38,061 nucleotides of DNA from Pseudomonadota bacterium (GTDB lineage Bacteria > Bdellovibrionota > Bacteriovoracia > Bacteriovoracales > Bacteriovoracaceae): the NCBI GenBank assembly GCA_027486525.1, contig JAIXOY010000119.1, positions 1 to 38,061 on the forward strand, given 5' to 3'. Both the position numbers and the translations under genes were made by a program. The notes beneath the pieces are model-generated. The model was not told the DNA's origin and did no database searches. It saw only the letters and a program-made list of their open reading frames with translations. Below are positions 23,919-31,997 of this stretch, one piece after another. Position 1 is the stretch's first letter. The number at the start of each line of letters is the position of its first letter.

Positions 23919-25200
23919 ATTGCTGGTACAAGTAGTCGACCAACGCTTTCAGCGGAACACCGCGGGCATTGCTGCGTTGAGCGGCCCGACGCCACGATGG
24001 TGTCCCCAGACGACTCACGTCATTGGCAACCTGATCACCCTCTGAGCTCGGGCGATCTTGGTACTCTGGACGCCACAAGAAGTCCGGGTGCTTACCGTCG
24101 CGCCATTCACCACCGAGCACGCGGAAATCAGCAGCAAGCTCAAGGTCGTAGGTGAAAGTTAAGACTTTGCGATCCGGTGTGTGAACTCCGGCCGGTTGGC
24201 CATCGCCGAATGTCACGATAGAGCGGACACCGACGACCCACACGGTCTCAGCGGAGCGGTAGTTGGCGTAACGAAGACGGCCCAAGCGTGAGCGCTCGCG
24301 GATCACATTTCTAAAACGGGTCGACTTGCGGTTGTAATCGGCCACATCAAAAAACTCGAACCGAAAATCCATCACCGGCTTGTTCCATACCTGCGTGCCA
24401 TTCTCCGCATCGATGATGAACGATTCACCGCGAGCTGCGATCATGTGCGAGAGCACCAAGTGCCAATCGGCGGGGTTCACGTCAAAACACTTCGGCGGCA
24501 GCACGCGGCCATCCGGATCAACTTCTGGCTCGCTCTCATTGCAGCGCCAGCCTGCGTAGACCGTGCGGTAACTCCCATTGGCCCAGTAAAGTGAGCCAAG
24601 GGCCTTGATGTCATCCACAGAAAAGAGAATCTGTCCTTGCGGGCCATTCACGTACACCGGACGAACCGGCTGGCTTAAGAACAAACTCGCCGGCGACCAA
24701 CCATGGCAGATGCCCTGCCAGGTCGCGACTGTTGCGGTGGTCACGTACTCACGACGACCTAGGTTCCACTGATGAGCCGTAAGCGAGCCGGCCTCATTGG
24801 GAGCGAAGCCAGTGACGAGATCGTACTTTTCCGCGGGAGAAAGAAGGTCGCGGTAGCTCCGATCCCACGGGAAGTTTTGTACGTAGCCCTCAGCTGCGCC
24901 CCAGTCTGTGCGTGGGAATGCGGGATCGGCCCAACGAGCAGCAAGACCGCCCTGGTATTTTGGCCAAAAATGACCTGACCACGCTTGCACGCGAGAAGCA
25001 CCGCTTGTGAGCCCTTGGGCCTCTAAATTGGCGAGGGAGGTTTCAAGTGTCGCTACACCCACAAACTGTTCCGCCATGCCTACGTCGCGGGCCATTTTAT
25101 CGGTGGTTGCGCCTCGAGAGATGATGTCGGCGCGCTGGTGAGAGACGAGGTTCCAGTCAGGTTGAGCAAAAGCAGTAGCCACGGCCAAGAGCACGAACAT
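23908..25200 (-). CDS. Secreted transglutaminase-like protein (TGase-elicitor family)
   Basis: A 430-aa protein with a signal peptide (MFVLLAVATAFA). It resembles the oomycete transglutaminase-elicitor family (PF16683 type): WSGHFWPKYQGGLAARW (74-90), the active-site Cys165 in GICHGWSPASLF, a His in ADWHLVL (about 247) and an Asp in FIIDAENGTQVWNKPV (about 264) that would complete a Cys-His-Asp triad. Such enzymes cross-link glutamine and lysine side chains between proteins. A secreted cross-linker could act on prey or host surfaces or on the cell's own envelope. The ribosome site TGGAG lies eight bases before the ATG. The family call rests on motif memory, not a search. Confidence 0.72.
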   Translation of the reverse strand: MFVLLAVATAFAQPDWNLVSHQRADIISRGATTDKMARDVGMAEQFVGVATLETSLANLEAQGLTSGASRVQAWSGHFWPKYQGGLAARWADPAFPRTDWGAAEGYVQNFPWDRSYRDLLSPAEKYDLVTGFAPNEAGSLTAHQWNLGRREYVTTATVATWQGICHGWSPASLFLSQPVRPVYVNGPQGQILFSVDDIKALGSLYWANGSYRTVYAGWRCNESEPEVDPDGRVLPPKCFDVNPADWHLVLSHMIAARGESFIIDAENGTQVWNKPVMDFRFEFFDVADYNRKSTRFRNVIRERSRLGRLRYANYRSAETVWVVGVRSIVTFGDGQPAGVHTPDRKVLTFTYDLELAADFRVLGGEWRDGKHPDFLWRPEYQDRPSSEGDQVANDVSRLGTPSWRRAAQRSNARGVPLKALVDYLYQQSSY

Positions 25201-25265
25201 GGAAAGACTCCAAAATAACTGGGGGTTACGATAAGATGGCCGGAAGATAATCTTTTCTCACTCGA

Positions 25266-25294
25266 TTGCGCAATGCATTTCTACAAGTGATAAT
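25266..25294 (+). promoter_or_regulatory. Promoter predicting a leaderless metzincin mRNA
   Basis: TTGCGC, 17 bases, GATAAT, then only CCCAAA before the ATG at 25301. Transcription would start at or within a base or two of the start codon; there is no ribosome site. Confidence 0.5.
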
Positions 25295-25300
25295 CCCAAA

Positions 25301-25990
25301 ATGATGATCCTCCTCTTCATCCTCAGTTTGGCCCATGCTCAAGAAGCCCCTAACTGGCAGGTAGTTGGTGAAAAAGTCATCGCCGCACCTGCTGACGAGG
25401 CCGGTATCCGTCAGCTACCGATAGACTTGATGATCGAGCAAGGCTCCAAATGGGGCCAACCTGCGGCGCTCAAAGCGCAACTTGAAAAGACCTCTAGAAT
25501 CCTCCGCCAGTGTGGTGTCGTCCTGGGTGAAGTCCGCATCCAGACAGTGGTGTGGACTCCGTGGGTTCTCGATCAGATCCTCAACGCTAGCCCTTACAAA
25601 GGTCCGAAGGACCTCATCCTCATGAGAGACATCCAAACCCCCGTTCTTCGCACGTTGGGTTTCTTGTACGGCCTCAAGAGTGTGCCAAGTACCGCCGCGG
25701 CCTATAACCGCACCAGCGTGGGCCGCCTCTCGAGTGCGACGGTCGATGCGCATCCGTTAGTTGAAACGTTTCACATCACCGAACACCACATGGACTACCG
25801 CACGGTGCCGGGTGCGAACGCTACGTACGACACCTTCGCTCACGAACTCGTTCACTTGATGGGTGACGTGGGCCACATCGATGTCTATGGAAACTTGATG
25901 TCAGGTCTCGATGGTCGCAACAGCAAGACGGGCTCTCTCACAGCGGAGCAGTGTGAGTTGGTCAAGCAGTATCCACTTATTGTGGATTGA
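25301..25990 (+). CDS. Secreted metzincin-like metalloprotease
   Basis: A 229-aa protein with a signal peptide (residues 1-14, ending AHAQ). The zinc site is HELVHLMGDVGH: His181, Glu182, His185, Gly188 and His192. This is the metzincin motif with one extra residue before the third His (HExxHxxGxxxH rather than HExxHxxGxxH). The methionine-turn follows at once in YGNLMSG (Met200), which supports a true metzincin fold. There is no obvious propeptide cysteine switch. Residues 60-110 resemble the upper half of small metzincins. The family is not one I can name. It is adjacent to other exported hydrolases and has no ribosome site. Confidence 0.78.
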   Translation: MMILLFILSLAHAQEAPNWQVVGEKVIAAPADEAGIRQLPIDLMIEQGSKWGQPAALKAQLEKTSRILRQCGVVLGEVRIQTVVWTPWVLDQILNASPYKGPKDLILMRDIQTPVLRTLGFLYGLKSVPSTAAAYNRTSVGRLSSATVDAHPLVETFHITEHHMDYRTVPGANATYDTFAHELVHLMGDVGHIDVYGNLMSGLDGRNSKTGSLTAEQCELVKQYPLIVD

Positions 25991-26008
25991 TGGTTCTTCA
26001 ATTATCAT
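25980..26008 (+). promoter_or_regulatory. Promoter predicting a leaderless antiporter mRNA
   Basis: TTGTGG, 17 bases, TATCAT, then seven bases to the GTG at 26016. No ribosome site is visible. The -35 lies inside the end of the metzincin gene. Confidence 0.45.
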
Positions 26009-26015
26009 TCGGTAA

Positions 26016-28259
26016 GTGACTCACCTTCCCGAACTCATCCAAGATTTAGGCTACATTCTGATGACCGCCGCGGTGGTCACGCTACTTTGCAAATCCCTGC
26101 GCCAGCCCGTGGTGCTGGGCTACTTGATCGCAGGCTTCTTGGTGGGGCCGCACTTTCCCTTCCTCCACACCGTCTCCGACATCGCCAGCATGACCGTCTG
26201 GGCCGAGATCGGGGTGATCTTCCTGCTCTTTTCCCTGGGCCTCGAGTTCAGTTTTAAGAAGCTCGCGAAAGTCGGCGGCGGCGCCTCGATCATCGCTCTC
26301 TTTGAAATTGTCTTCATGCTCGCGGCGGGCTACCTCACCGGCCGCGCCATCGGCTGGTCGCACATGGACAGCTTGTTCCTGGGTGGCATTCTCTCGATCT
26401 CTTCCACGACGATCATCGTGCGCGCCTTCGAGGAACTCGGCCTCAAGGGACGCAGTTTCGTCAGCATGGTCTTCGGTGTGCTGATCGTAGAAGACCTCGT
26501 GGCGATTCTTCTTCTCGTCCTACTTTCGACGATCGGGACGACCGCCAGCTTCTCAGGTCCGGCACTCTTCGCTTCTTCTGTGCGTCTGGTTTTTTTCCTC
26601 GCTCTGTGGTTCTTGGTGGGGATCTACCTCCTGCCCATGCTCATGGGGAAAATCAAAATGCTCCTCACGGATGAAACGGCTCTCATCATTTCCATCGGGC
26701 TTTGCCTCATGATGGTGATGATCGCGACGAAGGTCGGATTCTCACCGGCGCTCGGTGCCTTCGTCATGGGCTCGCTGCTGGCCGAAACCCGCGAAGGCCA
26801 TCGCATCGAAAAGTTGCTTCTGCCGGTGCGCGATCTCTTCGCCGCGGTCTTCTTCGTTTCAGTCGGGATGCTGATTGATCCAAGCATTCTGTGGGAGCAC
26901 TTCGGCGTCATCATGCTGCTGACATTCGTGACCATTTTCGGAAAGTTCTTCAGCTCGACGGTGGGCGCGCTGGTCTCGGGCCAAAGCTTGAAGACTTCTA
27001 TTCAGGCGGGACTTTCTCTCGCGCAGATTGGCGAATTCAGCTTCATCTTCGCGACACTGGGCATGTCCCTCGGCGTGATCAGCGACTTCCTGTACCCCAT
27101 CGCCGTAGCGGTTTCGGCGATCACCACCTTCTCCACGCCCTACCAGATCAAGTTCTCCGGTGTGATCTATGCCTGGATCGAGCGGCGCTTATCTCCCCAG
27201 TTGCTTGCCCGCGTGAATCGCTACCAGCGCACCGTCTCACAAACCTCGGGCCACACCATCGCGCGCCTCTTGTGGGAAGAGTACGGCATGAAGATCATTC
27301 TCAACTCGATTGTCATCATCGGCATCACGCTGACCACCACGCGCCTGGTGTATCCTTGGCTCTTCGAGCAGCTTCCGGTGCGGGGCCCGTGGCTCACCTT
27401 CATGGGCGGCGCCGTGACGTTGTTGCTCTCGGCGCCCTTCCTCTGGGCCGTGGTCGTGGGCGCCCCCGCCCATCTACAGAATTACGATGCCCAGACGGTC
27501 AACCAGCTGCGACGACTTCAGTTTGGACTTTTCCCTCTGCGCCTCATCGTCGGCATGCTCCTCATCAGTTTCGTCGTGGGGCACTTCGCTCCGCTGCAGA
27601 CCATCTCCGGAATCGTCTTCATCGTGTTGCTCACGATCGGTGTGTTCTTCAATAAGTTCGCCGAGCCCTTTTATCGCTCCATTGAGCTGCGCTTCATCAA
27701 GAACCTCAAAGACAAAGATCTCGAAGAGCTCGCGAACAAGAACACCGGACCTGAGCTGGCCCCCTGGCAAGCGACGCTCGCTCAGTTTGTTGTTTCTCCC
27801 TCCTCGACCCTCGTGGCCAAACCGCTTCATGAGTCGATGCTGAAAGAAAAGTTCGGTCTTACTTTGGCCATGATCCAGCGAGGCGAGAAACGCATCCTCG
27901 CTCCTGGTCGTGACGATCTTTTGTTGCCGTTTGATCGGCTCCACCTCATCGGCGAAGAAGACCAGCTCATCAGCGCGCAAATGGTCATCGAAACCACGGA
28001 GAATCGCCACGATCCTCTGTCACCGGAAGCCTTCGGGCTTGAGTCTCTTTTGCTGGGCTCCCATTCGCACTACATCAACAAGTCGATTCGGGAGTGTGGC
28101 GTCCGCGATGACGTCCAGGGACTCATCGTCGGTCTCGAACGAGATGGTCAACGGGTCTTGAGTCCGGACTCGGCCATGATTTTGCGGGAAGGTGATGTCA
28201 TGTGGATCGTGGGTGATCGTGGGAAAATTTCCACGCTCAAAAAAGCCCCGCGCCTCTAA
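26016..28259 (+). CDS. CPA2 monovalent cation:proton antiporter with two RCK_C domains
   Basis: A 747-aa membrane protein of the KefB/CPA2 family, exchanging Na+ or K+ for protons. Residues about 5-390 form the Na/H-exchanger domain of 12 or so helices (LFSLGLEFS and GALVSGQSLKTS are typical). A second small helix cluster follows (about 420-560). The C-terminus then has two TrkA_C/RCK_C ligand-binding modules (about 590-670 and 675-747), each ending with a phrase such as DRLHLIGEED or DVMWIVGDRG. The NAD-binding RCK_N domain of Kef proteins is absent. The start is GTG at 26016. It ends in a CTAA overlap with the convergent cueR. Confidence 0.9.
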   Translation: MTHLPELIQDLGYILMTAAVVTLLCKSLRQPVVLGYLIAGFLVGPHFPFLHTVSDIASMTVWAEIGVIFLLFSLGLEFSFKKLAKVGGGASIIALFEIVFMLAAGYLTGRAIGWSHMDSLFLGGILSISSTTIIVRAFEELGLKGRSFVSMVFGVLIVEDLVAILLLVLLSTIGTTASFSGPALFASSVRLVFFLALWFLVGIYLLPMLMGKIKMLLTDETALIISIGLCLMMVMIATKVGFSPALGAFVMGSLLAETREGHRIEKLLLPVRDLFAAVFFVSVGMLIDPSILWEHFGVIMLLTFVTIFGKFFSSTVGALVSGQSLKTSIQAGLSLAQIGEFSFIFATLGMSLGVISDFLYPIAVAVSAITTFSTPYQIKFSGVIYAWIERRLSPQLLARVNRYQRTVSQTSGHTIARLLWEEYGMKIILNSIVIIGITLTTTRLVYPWLFEQLPVRGPWLTFMGGAVTLLLSAPFLWAVVVGAPAHLQNYDAQTVNQLRRLQFGLFPLRLIVGMLLISFVVGHFAPLQTISGIVFIVLLTIGVFFNKFAEPFYRSIELRFIKNLKDKDLEELANKNTGPELAPWQATLAQFVVSPSSTLVAKPLHESMLKEKFGLTLAMIQRGEKRILAPGRDDLLLPFDRLHLIGEEDQLISAQMVIETTENRHDPLSPEAFGLESLLLGSHSHYINKSIRECGVRDDVQGLIVGLERDGQRVLSPDSAMILREGDVMWIVGDRGKISTLKKAPRL

Positions 28260-28645
28260 GGCGAATCAAGCTTATCTAGAATCGGACACTCGGGCCGTTC
28301 ATCGCCCTTACAGCAGTGGGCAAGATGCTTAAGTGTTTTACTCATGCCGCTTAACTGTTGGATCTTGGCTTCCAGTCGAACGACATGTTCCAGCGCGAGC
28401 TTCTTGACCTCGCCACTCTTGCGTCTCTTGTTGCGCCACAGACCTACCAAGGTTTTCACTTCGGGCATGGAAAATCCCAGTTCCCGCGCCTGTCGTACAA
28501 AGCGCAGCATGTGCACATCCGCTTCTCCGTACTGCCGATAGCCCGCCATGGAACGCGAGATTTTTGGAATGACACCGATCTCTTCGTAGTGACGAATCAT
28601 CTTGGCGCTGACCCCGCTTGCCTGCGCCACTTCACCGATGTTCAT
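28256..28645 (-). CDS. cueR: CueR-type MerR-family copper-responsive activator
   Basis: A 129-aa MerR regulator with an N-terminal helix-turn-helix (MNIGEVAQASGVSAKMIRHY), a long dimerisation helix and a metal loop CCKGDERPEC. The two metal cysteines are Cys112 and Cys120 with seven residues between, the same numbering and spacing as E. coli CueR, so it should sense Cu(I), Ag(I) or Au(I). It twists promoters with long spacers into active form. It is the second gene after copA (overlap ATGA), so it is autoregulated through the copA promoter, whose 19-bp spacer fits this mechanism. Confidence 0.93.
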   Translation of the reverse strand: MNIGEVAQASGVSAKMIRHYEEIGVIPKISRSMAGYRQYGEADVHMLRFVRQARELGFSMPEVKTLVGLWRNKRRKSGEVKKLALEHVVRLEAKIQQLSGMSKTLKHLAHCCKGDERPECPILDKLDSP

Positions 28646-30717
28646 GCCTTGCTCCTAAAGCGCAAAAGTAAAGCGTTGCTCACCACGCTCACACTACTGA
28701 GCGCCATGGCCGCTCCGGCCACCATGGGGCTTAACTCACCCATGGCCGCAAGAGGAATGCCGATGATGTTAAAAGCGAAGGCCCAGAAAAGATTTTGGCG
28801 AATTTTGCTATAAGTGCGCCGAGAGATGTCGAAAGCCTGAGGAATCAAGCGCAGATCTCCGCGCATCAAAGTGATTCCTGCCGCTTCCATCGCGACATCG
28901 GTTCCGCTTCCCATGGCAATGCCCACATCCGCCGCCGCGAGCGCAGGTGCATCGTTGATCCCATCGCCCACCATGGCGATGGTGATTTTAAGATTTTTCA
29001 GTCGCTGAATCTCACCCGCCTTCTCGCCAGGTAAAATCCCCGCTCTCACATCGTCGATGCCGAGTTTCCTCGCGACACTTTCGGCGGCTTGCTGCCCATC
29101 ACCAGAAAGCATGAGAGTGCGGATATGGAGTTTTTTAAGTTGTTCAATCGCTTCAATCGCCTCCGGGCGTATCTCATCACTGAAATGCAAAGTAGCCGTC
29201 AGCTTGTCATCGACCAAAAAGTAGCTGGCACCTTCAGGAAGCTTGCTGGGCATCATTCGTGCGCTACCGAGCTTGAGCTTTTGACCCGCGAACGTTCCCT
29301 CAATCCCAAGTCCAGGTATCACTTTGATGTCTTCAACTTTTGCGGCTACGTGACCAAGAGCAACGGCTTTCTTCACCACGGCCTTCGCCAGCGGATGAGT
29401 TGTGCCTTCTTGTAGACCGCGCAAGATTGACCACACCATATCCTCATCGCCCACGATCTGCGCTTCACTCACAACAGGATGTCCCATGGTCAGCGTTCCT
29501 GTTTTATCAAAGGCGACGACCTTTACATCGTGAGCGATCTCTAGGGCTTCGGCATTTTTAATCAAGATGCCTTGTTTCGCTGCGAGGCCGGTCCCCACCA
29601 TTAACGCCGTAGGGGTTGCGAGTCCCAGCGCACACGGGCACGCAATCACCAGCACACTGGCCGCATGGAGAAGGGCCATTTCCCAATCCCCATCTAACCA
29701 GCCCCAACCGAGCAGTGTCAGGACGGCCAAAACCAAGACGACAGGAACAAAGATCGCACTCACTTTGTCTGCGATGCGCTGAATGGGTGCTTTATCTCCC
29801 TGCGCCTCTTCCACCAAACGAATCACCCGCGAGAGCGTCGTCTCGGCTCCCACCGCCGTCGTTTTTAGAACGATCACGCCATCGGCATTGATCGATCCAC
29901 CCGTAACGCTTGCTCCAAGAGAGCGTGGGAGTAGCCGCGACTCACCTGTGATGAGTGACTCATCCACTTGAGTTGTCCCCTCTGTAATCACCCCATCGAC
30001 AGGAATCGTCTCCCCCGGGAGCACTCGCACGGCATCGCCCACACAAACATCATCTAAGGAAATCTCTTTCCAATCGTTTTCTCGTAACACGCGCGCGCGC
30101 GAAGGACGCAATCCCTCAAGAGTTCGAATCGTTGCCGTCGTTTTCTGCTTTGCTCGCTGCTCGAGATATTTACCTAACAACACCAAGGTGATGATGACCG
30201 CGGAGCTTTCAAAATAAAGTTCGGCGTGAGAACCATGTCGCCACCAGAGGTAGAGACTCAGTCCGTAGGCGGCGCTGGTTCCGATCGCCACCAGGAGATC
30301 CATGTTACCCGCAAGATTGATCGCTGCCTTGAATCCGGAGCGGTAGAAATGCGCTCCTAAATAAAACTGCACCGGAGTTGCCAACATAAACTGCCAAAAA
30401 GCAGGCAGCATGAACGAATGTCCCAGCAACATCGGCAATACCAGCGGTAAAGAGAAAGCGAAACCCAGGAGCACTGGCCAGAACTGAGGCTGCTCCGACT
30501 TCACCTTTGCGCTAGCGAGACTCGCTTGGTAACCGGCCTTGTCCGCCGCCTTCATAACCGCACCGTCGTCAGGCTTTTTGCCCCACTCGACTCGCGCTGT
30601 TTCTGTAGCTAAGTTCACATTGACGCTGTTGACGCCCGGAACGCCTTTTAACGCACGTTCTACGCGAGAGACGCAAGAGGCACAGGTCATTCCAGTTATT
30701 TTGTACGAAGTGTTCAT
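28642..30717 (-). CDS. copA: Cu(I)-exporting P1B-type ATPase
   Basis: A 691-aa P-type ATPase that pumps Cu(I) out of the cytosol. Visible parts are one N-terminal heavy-metal domain with MTCASC (Cys12, Cys15), eight helices, the actuator TGES (257-260), the membrane metal motif CPC (360-362), the phosphorylated Asp404 in DKTGTLT, the HP pair at 441-442 and the hinge GDGINDAP. Only one metal-binding domain is present, against two in E. coli. It is transcribed with cueR and is divergent from copZ. The promoter -10 lies six bases before the ATG and there is no ribosome site, so the mRNA seems leaderless. Confidence 0.95.
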   Translation of the reverse strand: MNTSYKITGMTCASCVSRVERALKGVPGVNSVNVNLATETARVEWGKKPDDGAVMKAADKAGYQASLASAKVKSEQPQFWPVLLGFAFSLPLVLPMLLGHSFMLPAFWQFMLATPVQFYLGAHFYRSGFKAAINLAGNMDLLVAIGTSAAYGLSLYLWWRHGSHAELYFESSAVIITLVLLGKYLEQRAKQKTTATIRTLEGLRPSRARVLRENDWKEISLDDVCVGDAVRVLPGETIPVDGVITEGTTQVDESLITGESRLLPRSLGASVTGGSINADGVIVLKTTAVGAETTLSRVIRLVEEAQGDKAPIQRIADKVSAIFVPVVLVLAVLTLLGWGWLDGDWEMALLHAASVLVIACPCALGLATPTALMVGTGLAAKQGILIKNAEALEIAHDVKVVAFDKTGTLTMGHPVVSEAQIVGDEDMVWSILRGLQEGTTHPLAKAVVKKAVALGHVAAKVEDIKVIPGLGIEGTFAGQKLKLGSARMMPSKLPEGASYFLVDDKLTATLHFSDEIRPEAIEAIEQLKKLHIRTLMLSGDGQQAAESVARKLGIDDVRAGILPGEKAGEIQRLKNLKITIAMVGDGINDAPALAAADVGIAMGSGTDVAMEAAGITLMRGDLRLIPQAFDISRRTYSKIRQNLFWAFAFNIIGIPLAAMGELSPMVAGAAMALSSVSVVSNALLLRFRSKA

Positions 30718-30746
30718 GGACAGAGTATAAACCTTCCCATCATAGT
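30717..30746 (+). promoter_or_regulatory. Possible copZ promoter overlapping the CueR box
   Basis: TGGACA (30717-30722), 18 bases, CATAGT (30741-30746), giving a start near 30752 and leaving AGGGGG as ribosome site for copZ. It overlaps the CueR dyad, so CueR could affect both directions. Confidence 0.4.
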
Positions 30747-30754
30747 AAGGTCCA
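30724..30754 (-). promoter_or_regulatory. CueR-controlled copA promoter and operator
   Basis: On the minus strand: TGGACC (-35, 30754-30749), 19-bp spacer, TATACT (-10, 30729-30724). The spacer region carries the dyad ACCTT...AAGGT (30731-30751), the CueR/MerR box. Layout and bases closely match my recollection of the E. coli copA promoter. The 19-bp spacer is what MerR-type activators need. Confidence 0.88.
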
Positions 30755-30764
30755 GGGGGTTCTT

Positions 30765-30974
30765 ATGTTTGTTTTAGGCGTAGAAGGAATGTCGTGTCAG
30801 AATTGTGTCAGACATGTGACGGCGGCTATTTTGGCGCAAGACGCTAAAGCGCGCGTGGAAGTGAAACTCAGCGAGAAACTCGTTCATATCGAATCTAAGG
30901 CCCCGCTAGAGAAAATTCGCCGGGCCATTGAGAATGATGGCTATCGCATCACCACAGTTGAGCAACGCCCCTAA
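30765..30974 (+). CDS. copZ: CopZ-like copper chaperone (heavy-metal-associated domain)
   Basis: A 69-aa protein that is a single HMA domain: GVEGMSCQNCVRHV carries the Cu(I)-binding Cys11 and Cys14, and the C-terminal GYRI is typical of the fold's last loop. Chaperones of this kind deliver Cu(I) to CopA or to the regulator. The ribosome site AGGGGG precedes the ATG. It is divergent from copA by 47 bp, sharing the CueR operator region, which supports co-regulation by copper. Confidence 0.92.
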   Translation: MFVLGVEGMSCQNCVRHVTAAILAQDAKARVEVKLSEKLVHIESKAPLEKIRRAIENDGYRITTVEQRP

Positions 30975-30981
30975 ACTTTTC

Positions 30982-31010
30982 TTGTCTTGGTCTGCCCAGG
31001 CCTTTACACT
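30982..31010 (+). promoter_or_regulatory. Promoter predicting a leaderless mRNA for the ABC operon
   Basis: TTGTCT, 17 bases, TACACT, then TTTTCC and the ATG at 31017. Four of six bases match in each box. There is no ribosome site. This decides the start at 31017 over the in-frame TTG at 30987, which would lie in the -35 box. Confidence 0.55.
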
Positions 31011-31016
31011 TTTTCC

Positions 31017-31997
31017 ATGATCTGGAAAATTCTCATGTTCAGCTTTCTTTTGGCTTCCTGCCAGAAGGCCCAGGACCCACAAAAAGAGTTGTGGATCTAC
31101 ACCTCCATGTACAAAGACACCATCGCTGATCTCACGATTGAGTTGGGAAAAGCTTTTCCTGGCGTCACCATCAACTGGTACCAGGCGGGCAGCGAAGAAA
31201 TCGCCGCCCGCGCCAACGGCGAGATCATGGCCGGTGGTATTCGCGCTGACTTGCTCATTTCCTCTGATCGTTTTTGGTACGAAGAACTTGCCCGCTCTAA
31301 CATGCTCGAGGCCTACCGTCCGCAGAATGCCGAGAAAGTTCCGGAGTACCTCAAGCACTCCGAAGGATTTTACACGGCCGTCTCCATGCCTGTTATGGTG
31401 CTCACCTATAATAAAGAGGCCGTTCCGAACCCTCCTAAGACCTACAAGGAAATGACCGAAGCCAAGTGGAAAGACAAATTCACCACAGGCTCGCCTCTTT
31501 CTTCCGGCACGAACTTCACCACCATGGTGATGATGAAAAAGCACTACGGCTGGGACTACATCAAAGGGCTTAAGAATAATCACGTGATCTCTCAGGGAGG
31601 AAACTCCGCGGTGATCCGTCGAGTCCAAACCCTCGAGCGCCCAGTGGGCTGGGTGCTGCTAGAAGACCTGCTGCGCCTGCAAGGAAAAGATGATCGCCTG
31701 GGGATTATCTATCCTGAGGACGGTGTGGTCACTCACGCCAACATCATGGCCATCGCGAAAAGACCGCTTGATCGTGCGCTCGCGAAGAAGGTCGCCGACT
31801 GGATGCTCTCAGATGCTGGTCAAAAAGCTATGCTCCGCTCTTTCATGTATGCCACCGTTGATGGCCAACCGGCGCCCAAGGGCGCACCGGAGCTGAACAC
31901 TCTTAAAGCTTTTCCTTGGAGTGCTGAATTCATCAACGAAGTCACAGAGCAAAGAATCGACATCAAAGATGAGTACACGGAAATCATGTTCCAATGA
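31017..31997 (+). CDS. Solute-binding lipoprotein of an iron(III)-type ABC importer
   Basis: A 326-aa lipoprotein (lipobox LLASC, Cys15) of the family-1 extracellular solute-binding proteins related to FutA/FbpA, which carry Fe3+ in the periplasm. Typical segments are LWIYTSMYKDT at the N-lobe and IYPEDGVVTHANIMAIAK in the hinge region. The family also includes polyamine and 2-aminoethylphosphonate binders, so iron is the likelier but not certain cargo. The next two genes encode its permease and ATPase with 4-bp ATGA overlaps. No Fur box is evident in the short upstream gap. The start is chosen from the lipobox and the promoter position. Confidence 0.85.
   Translation: MIWKILMFSFLLASCQKAQDPQKELWIYTSMYKDTIADLTIELGKAFPGVTINWYQAGSEEIAARANGEIMAGGIRADLLISSDRFWYEELARSNMLEAYRPQNAEKVPEYLKHSEGFYTAVSMPVMVLTYNKEAVPNPPKTYKEMTEAKWKDKFTTGSPLSSGTNFTTMVMMKKHYGWDYIKGLKNNHVISQGGNSAVIRRVQTLERPVGWVLLEDLLRLQGKDDRLGIIYPEDGVVTHANIMAIAKRPLDRALAKKVADWMLSDAGQKAMLRSFMYATVDGQPAPKGAPELNTLKAFPWSAEFINEVTEQRIDIKDEYTEIMFQ

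Noticed and set aside
26891-27655. Long open frame (254 codons) in another frame of the antiporter gene
   Set aside because: It lies wholly within the well-supported CPA2 gene, has Arg/His-rich low-complexity composition and no ribosome site; it is a by-product of GC-rich codons.
27474-28010. Antisense open frame of 178 codons in the antiporter's C-terminal region
   Set aside because: Shadow of a coding gene; very high Glu/Asp/Arg content and no start signals.
30987-31016. Longer start (TTG) for the solute-binding lipoprotein
   Set aside because: It would add a non-signal segment before the lipobox signal and begin inside the -35 box.
30906-31628. Open frame of 240 codons antisense to the solute-binding protein gene
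   Set aside because: No family signal and no ribosome site; it runs across copZ and the binding-protein gene on the opposite strand.
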